The notes below the pieces were generated by a model. The model searched no databases and was not told the origin of the DNA. It saw only the letters and a program-made list of their open reading frames with translations. 13,422 bases of DNA from NCBI GenBank assembly GCA_026983895.1, contig JALSTF010000120.1, positions 1-13,422 on the forward strand. Direction: 5' to 3'. Shown here piece after piece: positions 7,181 to 12,755 of this stretch (the stretch's first letter is position 1; each line of letters begins with the position of its first letter). The stretch is from Sulfurovum sp. GTDB taxonomy: Bacteria; Campylobacterota; Campylobacteria; Campylobacterales; Sulfurovaceae. A program made the translations under genes and the position numbers.

Positions 7181-7773
7181 GTTGCATGCTTCTTTATGTA
7201 GAGATAGTTTCTCTTGTTTTTTTGTATTATATCATAACCCAGATCACCTTCCACCTGCGCCATTTCATCAAATACACGGCTTCCCTTGTAGAAAAGATAC
7301 GCACTCTTCTCATCTGACAGATGCGAGGTAAGCGCAAGCAGAAATCGGGTATTGGTCACTGCCCGTGAACTTATCAGTGCAAAAGGTTCATGTATGACAT
7401 CCTCTACCCGTTTGGCTTCTACTGTGACATTTCCCAACCCGAGGTCTATGGCGGCATACTTCAAAAAGGAGACGCGTTTCTTCAAAGGTTCGGCCAGCAC
7501 CACTTCCGTTTCCGGCAGCGCTATGGCAAGCACCAGCCCCGGAAACCCCGCACCCGTCCCCACATCCAGCAGTGTTTCCGGGGTTTTGATGAAGGTCAAC
7601 GGATAGAGCGAATCGATGATATTGTCGTCAATAGCCCCGATCGTTCTCGCACCGGTCAGGTTGTGTATCTGGTTCCATTCATGCAGAAGGACAGCGAAGC
7701 GTTCCAGTTTTTCAACTGTTTTTTCCGGGAGGGCTATCTCTTCCTCGTCTAATCTTTTTTTCAAATCCATCAT
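7177..7773 (-). CDS. rsmG: 16S rRNA (guanine(527)-N(7))-methyltransferase RsmG
   Basis: RsmG (GidB) uses S-adenosylmethionine to methylate G527 of 16S rRNA; its loss gives low-level streptomycin resistance in several bacteria. The 198-aa protein has the N-terminal WNQIHNLTG block (33-41), the SAM-binding loop LLDVGTGAGFPGL (68-80), the acidic strand VVLAEPLKKRVSFL (91-104) and SRAV (136-139), all family signatures. The start codon overlaps the B1 (PqqD-like) stop in an ATGA junction at 7773-7770, and a GAGGG lies just upstream. A second ATG follows directly, so the protein may be one residue shorter. The unusual point is its coupling to a lasso-type peptide gene on one side and a PP0621 gene on the other. 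Confidence 0.95.
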   Translation of the reverse strand: MMDLKKRLDEEEIALPEKTVEKLERFAVLLHEWNQIHNLTGARTIGAIDDNIIDSLYPLTFIKTPETLLDVGTGAGFPGLVLAIALPETEVVLAEPLKKRVSFLKYAAIDLGLGNVTVEAKRVEDVIHEPFALISSRAVTNTRFLLALTSHLSDEKSAYLFYKGSRVFDEMAQVEGDLGYDIIQKNKRNYLYIKKHAT

Positions 7774-8051
7774 CCCTCTTTTGACAGAGAAATCAGCCCA
7801 TTCTCTTTCAGTTTTCCTGCAAAATCCAGAAGGTCTTTTTTCAGCACTGCTTCTTCCGCATCATACTGTTCCAGCAGTGCCTCCAGGACTTCCTGCAAGG
7901 TCCTTTTCTCCTGCATCGCCTGCCAGATCGCCGTACCTACCTCATCCAGACCGAAATAGTTCTCGCTGTTCATGTCAAGCAGGACCATCTCTCCGTCCAC
8001 TTCCTGCGCGAAAACCGTTTCTGAAACTATTATTTTTCTATCAAGATCCAT
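7770..8051 (-). CDS. PqqD-like RiPP leader-peptide recognition protein (lasso B1)
   Basis: The 93-aa protein has the PqqD-fold pattern: VFAQEVDGEMVLLDMNSENYFGLDEVGTAIW (13-43), followed by an acidic helix and the C-terminal LLDFAGKLKENGLI. Conserved family features are the LLD turn, the YFGLDEVG stretch and AIW. Free-standing PqqD-like proteins bind the leader of a RiPP precursor and present it to the partner enzyme, here the B2 peptidase encoded 57 bp upstream. An AAGGA ribosome-binding site precedes the ATG at 8051. It overlaps rsmG by 4 nt at its 3' end. The gap before it contains weak -10-like sequences (TACAAT, TAAAAT), so an internal promoter cannot be excluded. Confidence 0.9.
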   Translation of the reverse strand: MDLDRKIIVSETVFAQEVDGEMVLLDMNSENYFGLDEVGTAIWQAMQEKRTLQEVLEALLEQYDAEEAVLKKDLLDFAGKLKENGLISLSKEG

Positions 8052-8108
8052 TCATGTCCTTGTTCCATTGTAGTATTTGATGTTATTTTATCAGAATCAC
8101 ACAAAATT

Positions 8109-8573
8109 CTACTTACCGCCATTCCCCCATCCAAACACCGAAAGCACCGTAAACGCCTCATGCCCTTTTCCTCCGGTAATGACAATGTCTCCGCACTGCG
8201 TCCAGGCATGCGCTTTCATTTTCGCTTCATTCGCTTCATCTTTGGCGGCACCCAGATAGAACACACCGGGGATCCCCCGTTTTTGAAGCATTTTCTGTGC
8301 TGTCAGAGCCTGCGCGAGGCAGGCACTCTCCCAGGGAGTATAGGCTGCCGCTCTTGTGATGGCTTGTCCTATTTGGATGGCTTTGCCCATCTCCTCTGCA
8401 TTCAGCGGTGCAAGTTCCTTTTTGTTCGGGAAATGATCCAGCGTTTGGGTGATGCGCTTGAAAGATACCGTCAATATGGCCGCACGCATTGTTCCCAACA
8501 TGACATAGGCTTCCACAAAAAGCTTTTTCTCTTCTGCTGACAGTCGGGTGAATTTTTTAAATTTTCGTATCAT
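8109..8573 (-). CDS. Lasso peptide biosynthesis B2 protein (transglutaminase-like leader peptidase)
   Basis: The 154-aa protein matches the B2 peptidase family, which removes the leader peptide so the cyclase can close the ring. The N-terminal helix RLSAEEKKLFVEAYVMLGTMRAA, the catalytic block WESACLAQALTAQKMLQKRGIPGVFYLG (Cys85) and AHAWTQCGDIVITGG (His122) with the ending FTVLSVFG are all typical. The third catalytic residue is less clear: Asp129 is the only nearby Asp and lies closer to His122 than the Asp of McjB-type enzymes. I chose the ATG at 8573 because it falls 5 nt after the yoeB stop and gives the usual N-terminus; a TTG at 8600 would overlap yoeB and has no ribosome-binding site. 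Its position directly behind the toxin suggests expression from the toxin-antitoxin promoter. Confidence 0.88.
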   Translation of the reverse strand: MIRKFKKFTRLSAEEKKLFVEAYVMLGTMRAAILTVSFKRITQTLDHFPNKKELAPLNAEEMGKAIQIGQAITRAAAYTPWESACLAQALTAQKMLQKRGIPGVFYLGAAKDEANEAKMKAHAWTQCGDIVITGGKGHEAFTVLSVFGWGNGGK

Positions 8574-8578
8574 CTGTT

Positions 8579-8836
8579 CTAACTGTAGTGAAATCTGCAA
8601 GAGACGATATAGATACTTTCATCATCCACTTCATAGACAACCCTGTGTTCATCCGTGATCCGTCGAGACCAGCAGCCTGCCAATGCATACCGGAGAGGTT
8701 CAGGTTTTCCCAGGCCGTCAAAGGGTTCTCTTTTTATATCTTTTATCAGACTGTTGATCTTTTTGACCATTTTTTTGTCATGGCTTTGCCAATACAGATA
8801 ATCCTCCCATGACTTTTCACTCCAGACCAGTTTCAT
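8579..8836 (-). CDS. yoeB: Toxin YoeB (Txe/YoeB family mRNA interferase)
   Basis: The 85-aa toxin is very close to E. coli YoeB along its whole length (opening KLVWSEKSWEDYLYWQ; GKPEPL; WSRRITDEHRVVY; ending CRFHYS). YoeB cleaves mRNA in the ribosomal A site. Its catalytic residues Glu46, Arg65, His83 and Tyr84 fall at the same positions here, so the toxin looks intact and active. The ATG overlaps the antitoxin stop codon (ATGA at 8836-8833), the normal coupled arrangement. The neighbours on both sides are lasso-peptide genes, an unusual place for the module. Confidence 0.96.
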   Translation of the reverse strand: MKLVWSEKSWEDYLYWQSHDKKMVKKINSLIKDIKREPFDGLGKPEPLRYALAGCWSRRITDEHRVVYEVDDESIYIVSCRFHYS

Positions 8837-9084
8837 TCGATCAAATTTCTTTCTGTACCGCCGTTGTTTCGCAATTCATTCAGTGAATCCAGTAATCTTT
8901 CCCTGTTTGCCTGTGAACTCAATAAATACTGTGTCTCTTTCATAGCATTGTATTCCTCAAAAGGGATCACAACGACATTTTCTTTACCCTTGCGGTGAAT
9001 CACGACCTCATCATGATCGTTATAGACGGCATCGAACACACTTTTAAGGTTATTTCGGGCTTCCGTTAAACTAAGTACCTGCAT
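8833..9084 (-). CDS. yefM: Antitoxin YefM (Phd/YefM family)
   Basis: The antitoxin neutralises YoeB and, as the YefM-YoeB complex, represses its own promoter. The N-terminal DNA-binding part MQVLSLTEARNNLKSVFDAVYNDHDEVVIHRKG, the VVVIPFEEYNAMKETQYLLSS core and the toxin-binding tail NGGTERNLIE line up with E. coli YefM. Two starts are possible, at 9090 and 9084. I prefer 9084 because the AAAGG ribosome-binding site is directly against the first ATG but 6 nt from the second, and because the family normally starts at M-x-V-L/I-S; this gives 83 aa. The operator and promoter lie immediately upstream. Confidence 0.95.
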   Translation of the reverse strand: MQVLSLTEARNNLKSVFDAVYNDHDEVVIHRKGKENVVVIPFEEYNAMKETQYLLSSQANRERLLDSLNELRNNGGTERNLIE

Positions 9085-9106
9085 AGACATCCTTTCTATT
9101 TTTTAT

Positions 9107-9134
9107 GTACTTATTATAGTACATTATAACGTAC
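9107..9134. promoter_or_regulatory. Predicted YefM-YoeB operator: three GTAC cores spaced 12 bp
   Basis: GTAC occurs at 9107-9110, 9119-9122 and 9131-9134, so the centres are exactly 12 bp apart twice. The known YefM-YoeB operator uses palindromes with a TGTACA core at 12-bp centre-to-centre spacing, and here the outer cores read TGTAC on one strand or the other. The cores flank and interrupt the promoter's -10/-35 spacer, so bound antitoxin would block polymerase. Function is inferred from sequence and position. Confidence 0.75.
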
Positions 9135-9141
9135 AAGTCAA
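9113..9141 (-). promoter_or_regulatory. Sigma-70-type promoter of yefM-yoeB (probably also lasso B2-B1)
   Basis: On the minus strand TTGACT (9141-9136) and TATAAT (9118-9113) are separated by 17 nt, a near-consensus promoter. It is the strongest promoter match in the window and unusual for a Campylobacterota genome in having a good -35 box. It lies in the 60-bp gap between the ABC transporter stop and yefM. No terminator is seen between yoeB and B2, so readthrough into B2, B1 and rsmG is likely. Confidence 0.8.
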
Positions 9142-9144
9142 TAG

Positions 9145-10911
9145 CTATGAATGGTCAAAATCCTCTCTTATCAACCCTCTCTCCTGTAAAGTATCATAAC
9201 TCCCCTCTGCCCTCACTTCCCCCGCTTCTATCAGGTAAATATAATCTGCCTGTCTGATGGTCGTTGTCCTGTGGGCGATAATGATGGTCGTCCTCCCTTC
9301 AAGAAAAGGTGCCAGTGTTTCATAGAGACGGAACTCCGTAGCATTGTCGAGCGCGGAGGTGGCTTCATCGAAGATGACGACCTTCGGGTCGGAGAGGATG
9401 AGCCGTGCAATGGCAAGCCTTTGGCGCTGTCCGCCCGAGAGTCGGATACCATTCTTGCCGATGCGTGCGTCAAGCCCTTCATCGAGCGTTCTGACGAACG
9501 CCTCCATCTGTGCTGCGCGCAAAGCTTCGTATATCTTCTCTTCAGGTATCTCTTTGGAGAGGGTGAGATTCATGCGGATGGTGTCGTTGAAAAAAAGCGA
9601 ATGCTGGAGCATCAGCGCGACATGCTCACGCACCACGGGCAGACCTATCTGCTCAATGGGCACACCCCCGTAGCATATCTTCCCGCTGTGCGAGGGGTAA
9701 AAGCCGACCATGATCTGCGCGATGGTCGTCTTGCCGCTGCCGCTTGGACCGATCAGGGCGATCTTCTGTCCGGCTTTGGCATTAAGGGAAATATCATGCA
9801 GTACCGCTTTGCCGTTCCCGTAGGCAAAGCTGATATGCTCCAATGATACCGATACCGTATTCACCTCTTCAAAAGGATTCCGCTCATGCGGATAGTGCGG
9901 TTCCTGTGCCAGAGAAAGGAGGCTGTTGATGCGTTCGAGTGCCGGTGCAGTATTGCGATAGGCGATGACCAGCCCCATCAGCTGCTGTATGGGAGAGACC
10001 AGCGTCGAAAGGTAGAAGAGAAAGGCGATCATCATCCCGATGCTCAGGTCCGAATACGCCACCGCCGCGATCCCCAGTGCACGGAAAATATCGACGACCG
10101 TACTGGTCAGAAGCGCCGAAGCGTTGTGCGCCACGGCAGCTTTGTACCCGTAGTCCAGGGAAGTCTCTTCGATCTTCTTCGCTTTTTGCTGCAAAAGCCC
10201 GAAGAAGTTCCGCTCCTGATTGCTCGCCCGCACCTGTACGAAGAGATCCAGTGTCTCGTTGAGCAGCTCATGGTAGACCTGGTAGGCTTCGTGCTGCCGG
10301 CGCAGCAGCTCCCCCGTCTTGCGTCCCAAAAGCCTGGAGAAAGCCAAAAAGAGCGGATTGAGCAGAAACACAAGCAGGGCCAGTACCCAGTTCATCCAAA
10401 GCATGACAGCAGCGACCCCCACAAGCATCAGACCTGCGCTGAGTGCCGTACTCACTACCTGCCCGGCAAACCCGCTGACACTCTCGACATCCTGTACCGT
10501 CTTCGATGCAATGCCCCCGGACTTGAGCGTTTCATACTCCGAAAGAGAGACCCGCTCCAGATGATGCAAAATACGGTGGCGCAGCAGATAGCTGATCTTC
10601 TGGGTGATCTTTGTGGCAAAATATGTTTTTCTGTTATTGAAAAAGAACGCCCCAAAACGCAAAAAGAGCACTGTGACAAGTATAGCGGCAATATTGACCC
10701 ATGTTTCACTGCTGCCGAATACTCCGGAAATGATCTCCGTAGCCTTCCCCGGATGCCCCAGCAGTATCTCGTCGATGAGCAGCGGAATGAGCATGGGAAC
10801 AGGCAGCAGCAGCAGGGTTGCTGCGATCCCATACAGATTGGTACGCCAAAAATCGGCTTGTTGGGTTTTGATCTGCCGGTAAAGGATTTTAAACGAATAT
10901 TTGCCTGTCAT
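9145..10911 (-). CDS. ABC transporter, fused permease and ATPase (lasso peptide exporter D)
   Basis: The 588-aa half-transporter of the MsbA/exporter type has a six-helix membrane domain (about residues 25-330; clear segments near 27-50, 72-92, 155-190 and 270-305). It is followed by a complete ATPase: Walker A GPSGSGKT (388-395), signature LSGGQ (491-495), Walker B VVIFDE (511-516) and the switch His547. It has no N-terminal C39 peptidase domain, as expected when a separate B2 enzyme removes the leader. Between lasso genes K and B2, its likely job is export of the mature peptide and self-immunity; lipid or drug export cannot be excluded from sequence alone. An AGGTGAT ribosome-binding site precedes the ATG. 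Confidence 0.9.
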   Translation of the reverse strand: MTGKYSFKILYRQIKTQQADFWRTNLYGIAATLLLLPVPMLIPLLIDEILLGHPGKATEIISGVFGSSETWVNIAAILVTVLFLRFGAFFFNNRKTYFATKITQKISYLLRHRILHHLERVSLSEYETLKSGGIASKTVQDVESVSGFAGQVVSTALSAGLMLVGVAAVMLWMNWVLALLVFLLNPLFLAFSRLLGRKTGELLRRQHEAYQVYHELLNETLDLFVQVRASNQERNFFGLLQQKAKKIEETSLDYGYKAAVAHNASALLTSTVVDIFRALGIAAVAYSDLSIGMMIAFLFYLSTLVSPIQQLMGLVIAYRNTAPALERINSLLSLAQEPHYPHERNPFEEVNTVSVSLEHISFAYGNGKAVLHDISLNAKAGQKIALIGPSGSGKTTIAQIMVGFYPSHSGKICYGGVPIEQIGLPVVREHVALMLQHSLFFNDTIRMNLTLSKEIPEEKIYEALRAAQMEAFVRTLDEGLDARIGKNGIRLSGGQRQRLAIARLILSDPKVVIFDEATSALDNATEFRLYETLAPFLEGRTTIIIAHRTTTIRQADYIYLIEAGEVRAEGSYDTLQERGLIREDFDHS

Positions 10912-10930
10912 ACATCACCTGTTTCTGCAT

Positions 10931-10936
10931 ATTATA
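10931..10936 (-). promoter_or_regulatory. Candidate -10 box for the ABC transporter gene
   Basis: TATAAT on the minus strand lies 19 nt before the ATG and directly abuts the REP unit at 10939. Any -35 element would fall inside the REP (the best match is a weak TTTGGC). If used, expression of the exporter would depend on sequence supplied by the repeat. Confidence 0.4.
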
Positions 10937-10938
10937 CC

Positions 10939-11046
10939 GTAGGTTTGGCCGCGCCAAACGCTTTGGGAAAATCCAAACCATGATTACGATCCGGAACTGC
11001 CAATCATCCCAAACCGGGATCTGACGTTTGGTGTGACCAAACCTAC
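10939..11046. repeat. BIME-like REP unit 1 (108 bp)
   Basis: The unit begins GTAGGTTTGG and ends CCAAACCTAC. Each end forms a small hairpin (GTTTGG/CCAAAC with a 5-nt loop), so it holds two REPs in inverted orientation, each with the GTAG head that RAYT transposases recognise. An additional ATCCC/GGGAT hairpin lies inside (about 11006-11020). It is about 93 percent identical to unit 2 (seven substitutions and one indel by eye), in the same orientation, on the other side of the RAYT gene. It fills most of the gap between the RAYT stop and the ABC transporter start. Confidence 0.9.
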
Positions 11047-11071
11047 GCATGAATGCATTTTTATATGTATA

Positions 11072-11596
11072 TTATTCCAAATCCAATGTACTGTCAAAAT
11101 TGCACCAATCCTCTTCATATATCCCCTGCTTGACAAATGTGCCAAACGATGAATATTCCCATGCTTTTGCCATTGTTGCATAACCATGCTTTACCGCATT
11201 GAAATGTATATAATCCAACCTTGTTTGATACTCTTTTTCATCTCTGATCGTATGCTCATAAAAACGTTTCTGCCAGACAGGTTTGTATCCTTGTCTGTTT
11301 CTGCTTTCTGACTGTACGATATGTGCATAATATTTCTCATCACACTGTTTTGAAAAATAACGTTTTATCACACTGACTATTTTCGAATACTCCTCTGCCT
11401 CATCAAGATGCAGGATCATATGAAAATGATCGGGAAGAATCACAATGGCAACAATGGTGAAATCAAATTTTGTTTTGGCATACCTGAAACTTTCGCGAAG
11501 CAATGCAACATTATCTACCAGGATCGGATTTCGTTCATAGGTCACAACCGTTATAAAATAATCATACCCATTAACATAAACACGTTTATATCGCAT
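11072..11596 (-). CDS. REP-associated tyrosine transposase (RAYT, IS200/IS605-like TnpA)
   Basis: RAYTs are single-copy Y1 HUH transposases that cut and mobilise REP elements. The protein opens with the family start MRYKRVYVNGYDYFITVVTYERNPIL and carries the metal-binding HFH triad (PDHFHMIL). The predicted catalytic Tyr lies in DYIHFNAVKHGYA, close to the family YIHxNPVKHGL block, with Asn-Ala where Asn-Pro is usual. The conserved WQKRFYEHTIRDEKEY stretch is also present. The start at 11596 gives 174 aa and matches the family N-terminus; in-frame ATGs at 11605 and 11635 are possible, but a TACAAT -10-like box lies between 11635 and 11596. All motifs look intact. It is flanked by REP units and splits the lasso genes K and D. 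Confidence 0.92.
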   Translation of the reverse strand: MRYKRVYVNGYDYFITVVTYERNPILVDNVALLRESFRYAKTKFDFTIVAIVILPDHFHMILHLDEAEEYSKIVSVIKRYFSKQCDEKYYAHIVQSESRNRQGYKPVWQKRFYEHTIRDEKEYQTRLDYIHFNAVKHGYATMAKAWEYSSFGTFVKQGIYEEDWCNFDSTLDLE

Positions 11597-11657
11597 CCGA
11601 CCCATCCAGTTTTTACATATATTGTACCGTAACATTCATCAACACAAGCACGCACCC

Positions 11658-11764
11658 GTAGGTTTGGCCGAGCCAAACATTTTGGGCAATCCAAACCATG
11701 ATCACGATCCGGAACCGCCAATCATCCCAAACAGGGATCTGACGTTTGGTGTGACCAAACCTAC
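11658..11764. repeat. BIME-like REP unit 2 (107 bp)
   Basis: This is a direct copy of unit 1 lying upstream of the RAYT gene. It starts GTAGGTTTGG, ends CCAAACCTAC, and has the same internal order of hairpins. Together with unit 1 it brackets the RAYT gene in direct orientation. Confidence 0.9.
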
Positions 11765-11780
11765 CAGATCAACGATTTGT

Positions 11781-11832
11781 AACCGCCAATCAACCCAAAC
11801 CGGGATCTGGCGTTTTGTGTGACCAAACCTAC
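11781..11832. repeat. Partial REP unit 3 (right half only)
   Basis: The 52 bp match the right half of unit 2 with four mismatches by eye, including the terminal CCAAACCTAC, in tandem with it. One mismatch (GTTTTGTG instead of GTTTGGTG) weakens the hairpin stem. The left half is missing, so this may be a decayed or partial copy. Confidence 0.8.
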
Positions 11833-11849
11833 CGGGGCAACACATTGCT

Positions 11850-11874
11850 GTAGGTTTGGCGCGGCCAAACCTAC
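11850..11874. repeat. Single palindromic REP overlapping the kinase stop codon
   Basis: This 25-bp palindrome is perfect: an 11-bp stem GTAGGTTTGGC with its complement around a GCG loop. The TAG stop of the kinase gene (11873-11871) is formed from the CTAC end of the element. A hairpin here could stabilise or end the upstream C-K transcript. Confidence 0.85.
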
Positions 11875-12755
11875 AGTGACTCCGTTTTCCGTACGATCGC
11901 ATCATAGACCTCGGGTAGTCTCGCCTTGTCCCACGGGACCTCGACGCGGTATACCGGAACGCACTGCGCCATCTTCGTAAAGTAGTCGAACCGTTCTTTT
12001 TTCATAAAAGGGAATTTGATGAAGCCGCTATAAAAAAATGCTTTGAACTTTTCTATGCCTTTTGGTTCGACTATTCGTACGGGCGCGTCAGGCTCCACAC
12101 CGTGCAAATCGAAAAGCGCCTTGATAGGGGCCGGTTGTCGGGCAAAATTCTCTACCCGGTACCCAAGCGTTTCGGGTTCTCGGTACGGACGATGATAGGG
12201 GAAGGAAGGGTAGGCGATATACTCTCCGTTCTCTATCTTCACAGGAAGGGTATCATCCGCATAAAGCGTATGCCCCTGCCGGATGAAGTAGTCCGTCATC
12301 GTCGATTTTCCGCCGAACGAAGGCGCCGAGAAAAATACCGGTCCGCCGTTCACCTCCACAGAACCGACATGGAGCATCTTGTACTCTCTGCGCAGTTCCA
12401 GAACAATAGGGAAGAAGGTATGATAGACCCAGAACCGCAACCGTTCCGCCGTGAACTCTTCGCCCCGGCCGTAGAGTATGCGCCTGCTCCCGGCATCCCA
12501 TACCAGGCTGAGCACATTTTTGACCTCCAGGCCCCAGTCGTCATCTTTGGTCAATTTTTCAAAAGGTACGGTGTAGAGGTAATGTGCTTCTCTGCCCGAG
12601 AGCAGTGTCAGGGCTTTTCGCTGTTCAAACCCCGCATATCCGGCGCTCTCTTCAACACGCACAGTCCTACCCGGGATATTCTCTTCTCCGGAGGCATATT
12701 CTTCCTGAAGCTCCGGCAGATCGACAAAATGAAAATGGTGCCCGTGTATCATCAT
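11871..12755 (-). CDS. HPr-kinase-like protein (lasso peptide tailoring kinase candidate)
   Basis: The 294-aa protein has the core seen in HPr-kinase-like RiPP proteins: LHVGSVEVNGGPVFFSAPSFGGKSTMTDYFIRQGHTLYADDTLPV (128-172). The P-loop is APSFGGKST (144-152). The LYADD segment (164-168) matches the HPrK Asp-containing motif. Relatives in lasso clusters such as paeninodin phosphorylate the precursor's C-terminal Ser, so the same role is inferred here. The first P-loop residue is Ala144 where Gly is standard. It does not look like classical HPrK, which has a different N-terminal domain. Its ATG overlaps the cyclase stop codon (ATGA at 12755-12752), with GGAGG about 9 nt upstream. Its stop lies inside a REP. 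Confidence 0.82.
   Translation of the reverse strand: MMIHGHHFHFVDLPELQEEYASGEENIPGRTVRVEESAGYAGFEQRKALTLLSGREAHYLYTVPFEKLTKDDDWGLEVKNVLSLVWDAGSRRILYGRGEEFTAERLRFWVYHTFFPIVLELRREYKMLHVGSVEVNGGPVFFSAPSFGGKSTMTDYFIRQGHTLYADDTLPVKIENGEYIAYPSFPYHRPYREPETLGYRVENFARQPAPIKALFDLHGVEPDAPVRIVEPKGIEKFKAFFYSGFIKFPFMKKERFDYFTKMAQCVPVYRVEVPWDKARLPEVYDAIVRKTESL

Noticed and set aside
8574..8600. TTG start extending lasso B2 into yoeB
   Set aside because: It has no ribosome-binding site, would overlap the toxin gene, and the ATG at 8573 gives the usual B2 N-terminus.
9886..10983. Plus-strand open frame of 365 codons opposite the ABC transporter
   Set aside because: It is antisense to a gene with complete ABC motifs, and its low-complexity Gln/His/Arg-rich translation matches no domain.
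11622..11822. Small plus-strand frame between the kinase and RAYT genes
   Set aside because: It is encoded by REP units on the strand opposite to the cluster and shows no precursor features.
10939..11874. Possible CRISPR-like array from the repeated GTTTGG/CCAAAC blocks
   Set aside because: The blocks are palindromic REPs in inverted pairs with similar, not unique, sequence between them, and no cas gene is present.
11702..11905. Small minus-strand frame considered as a lasso precursor
   Set aside because: It lies almost entirely in REP units. Its ending GLVTPNVRS-x-FGMIG recurs in a second small frame at 10984-11187 because both read the same repeat. It has no convincing leader/core layout and no ribosome-binding site.
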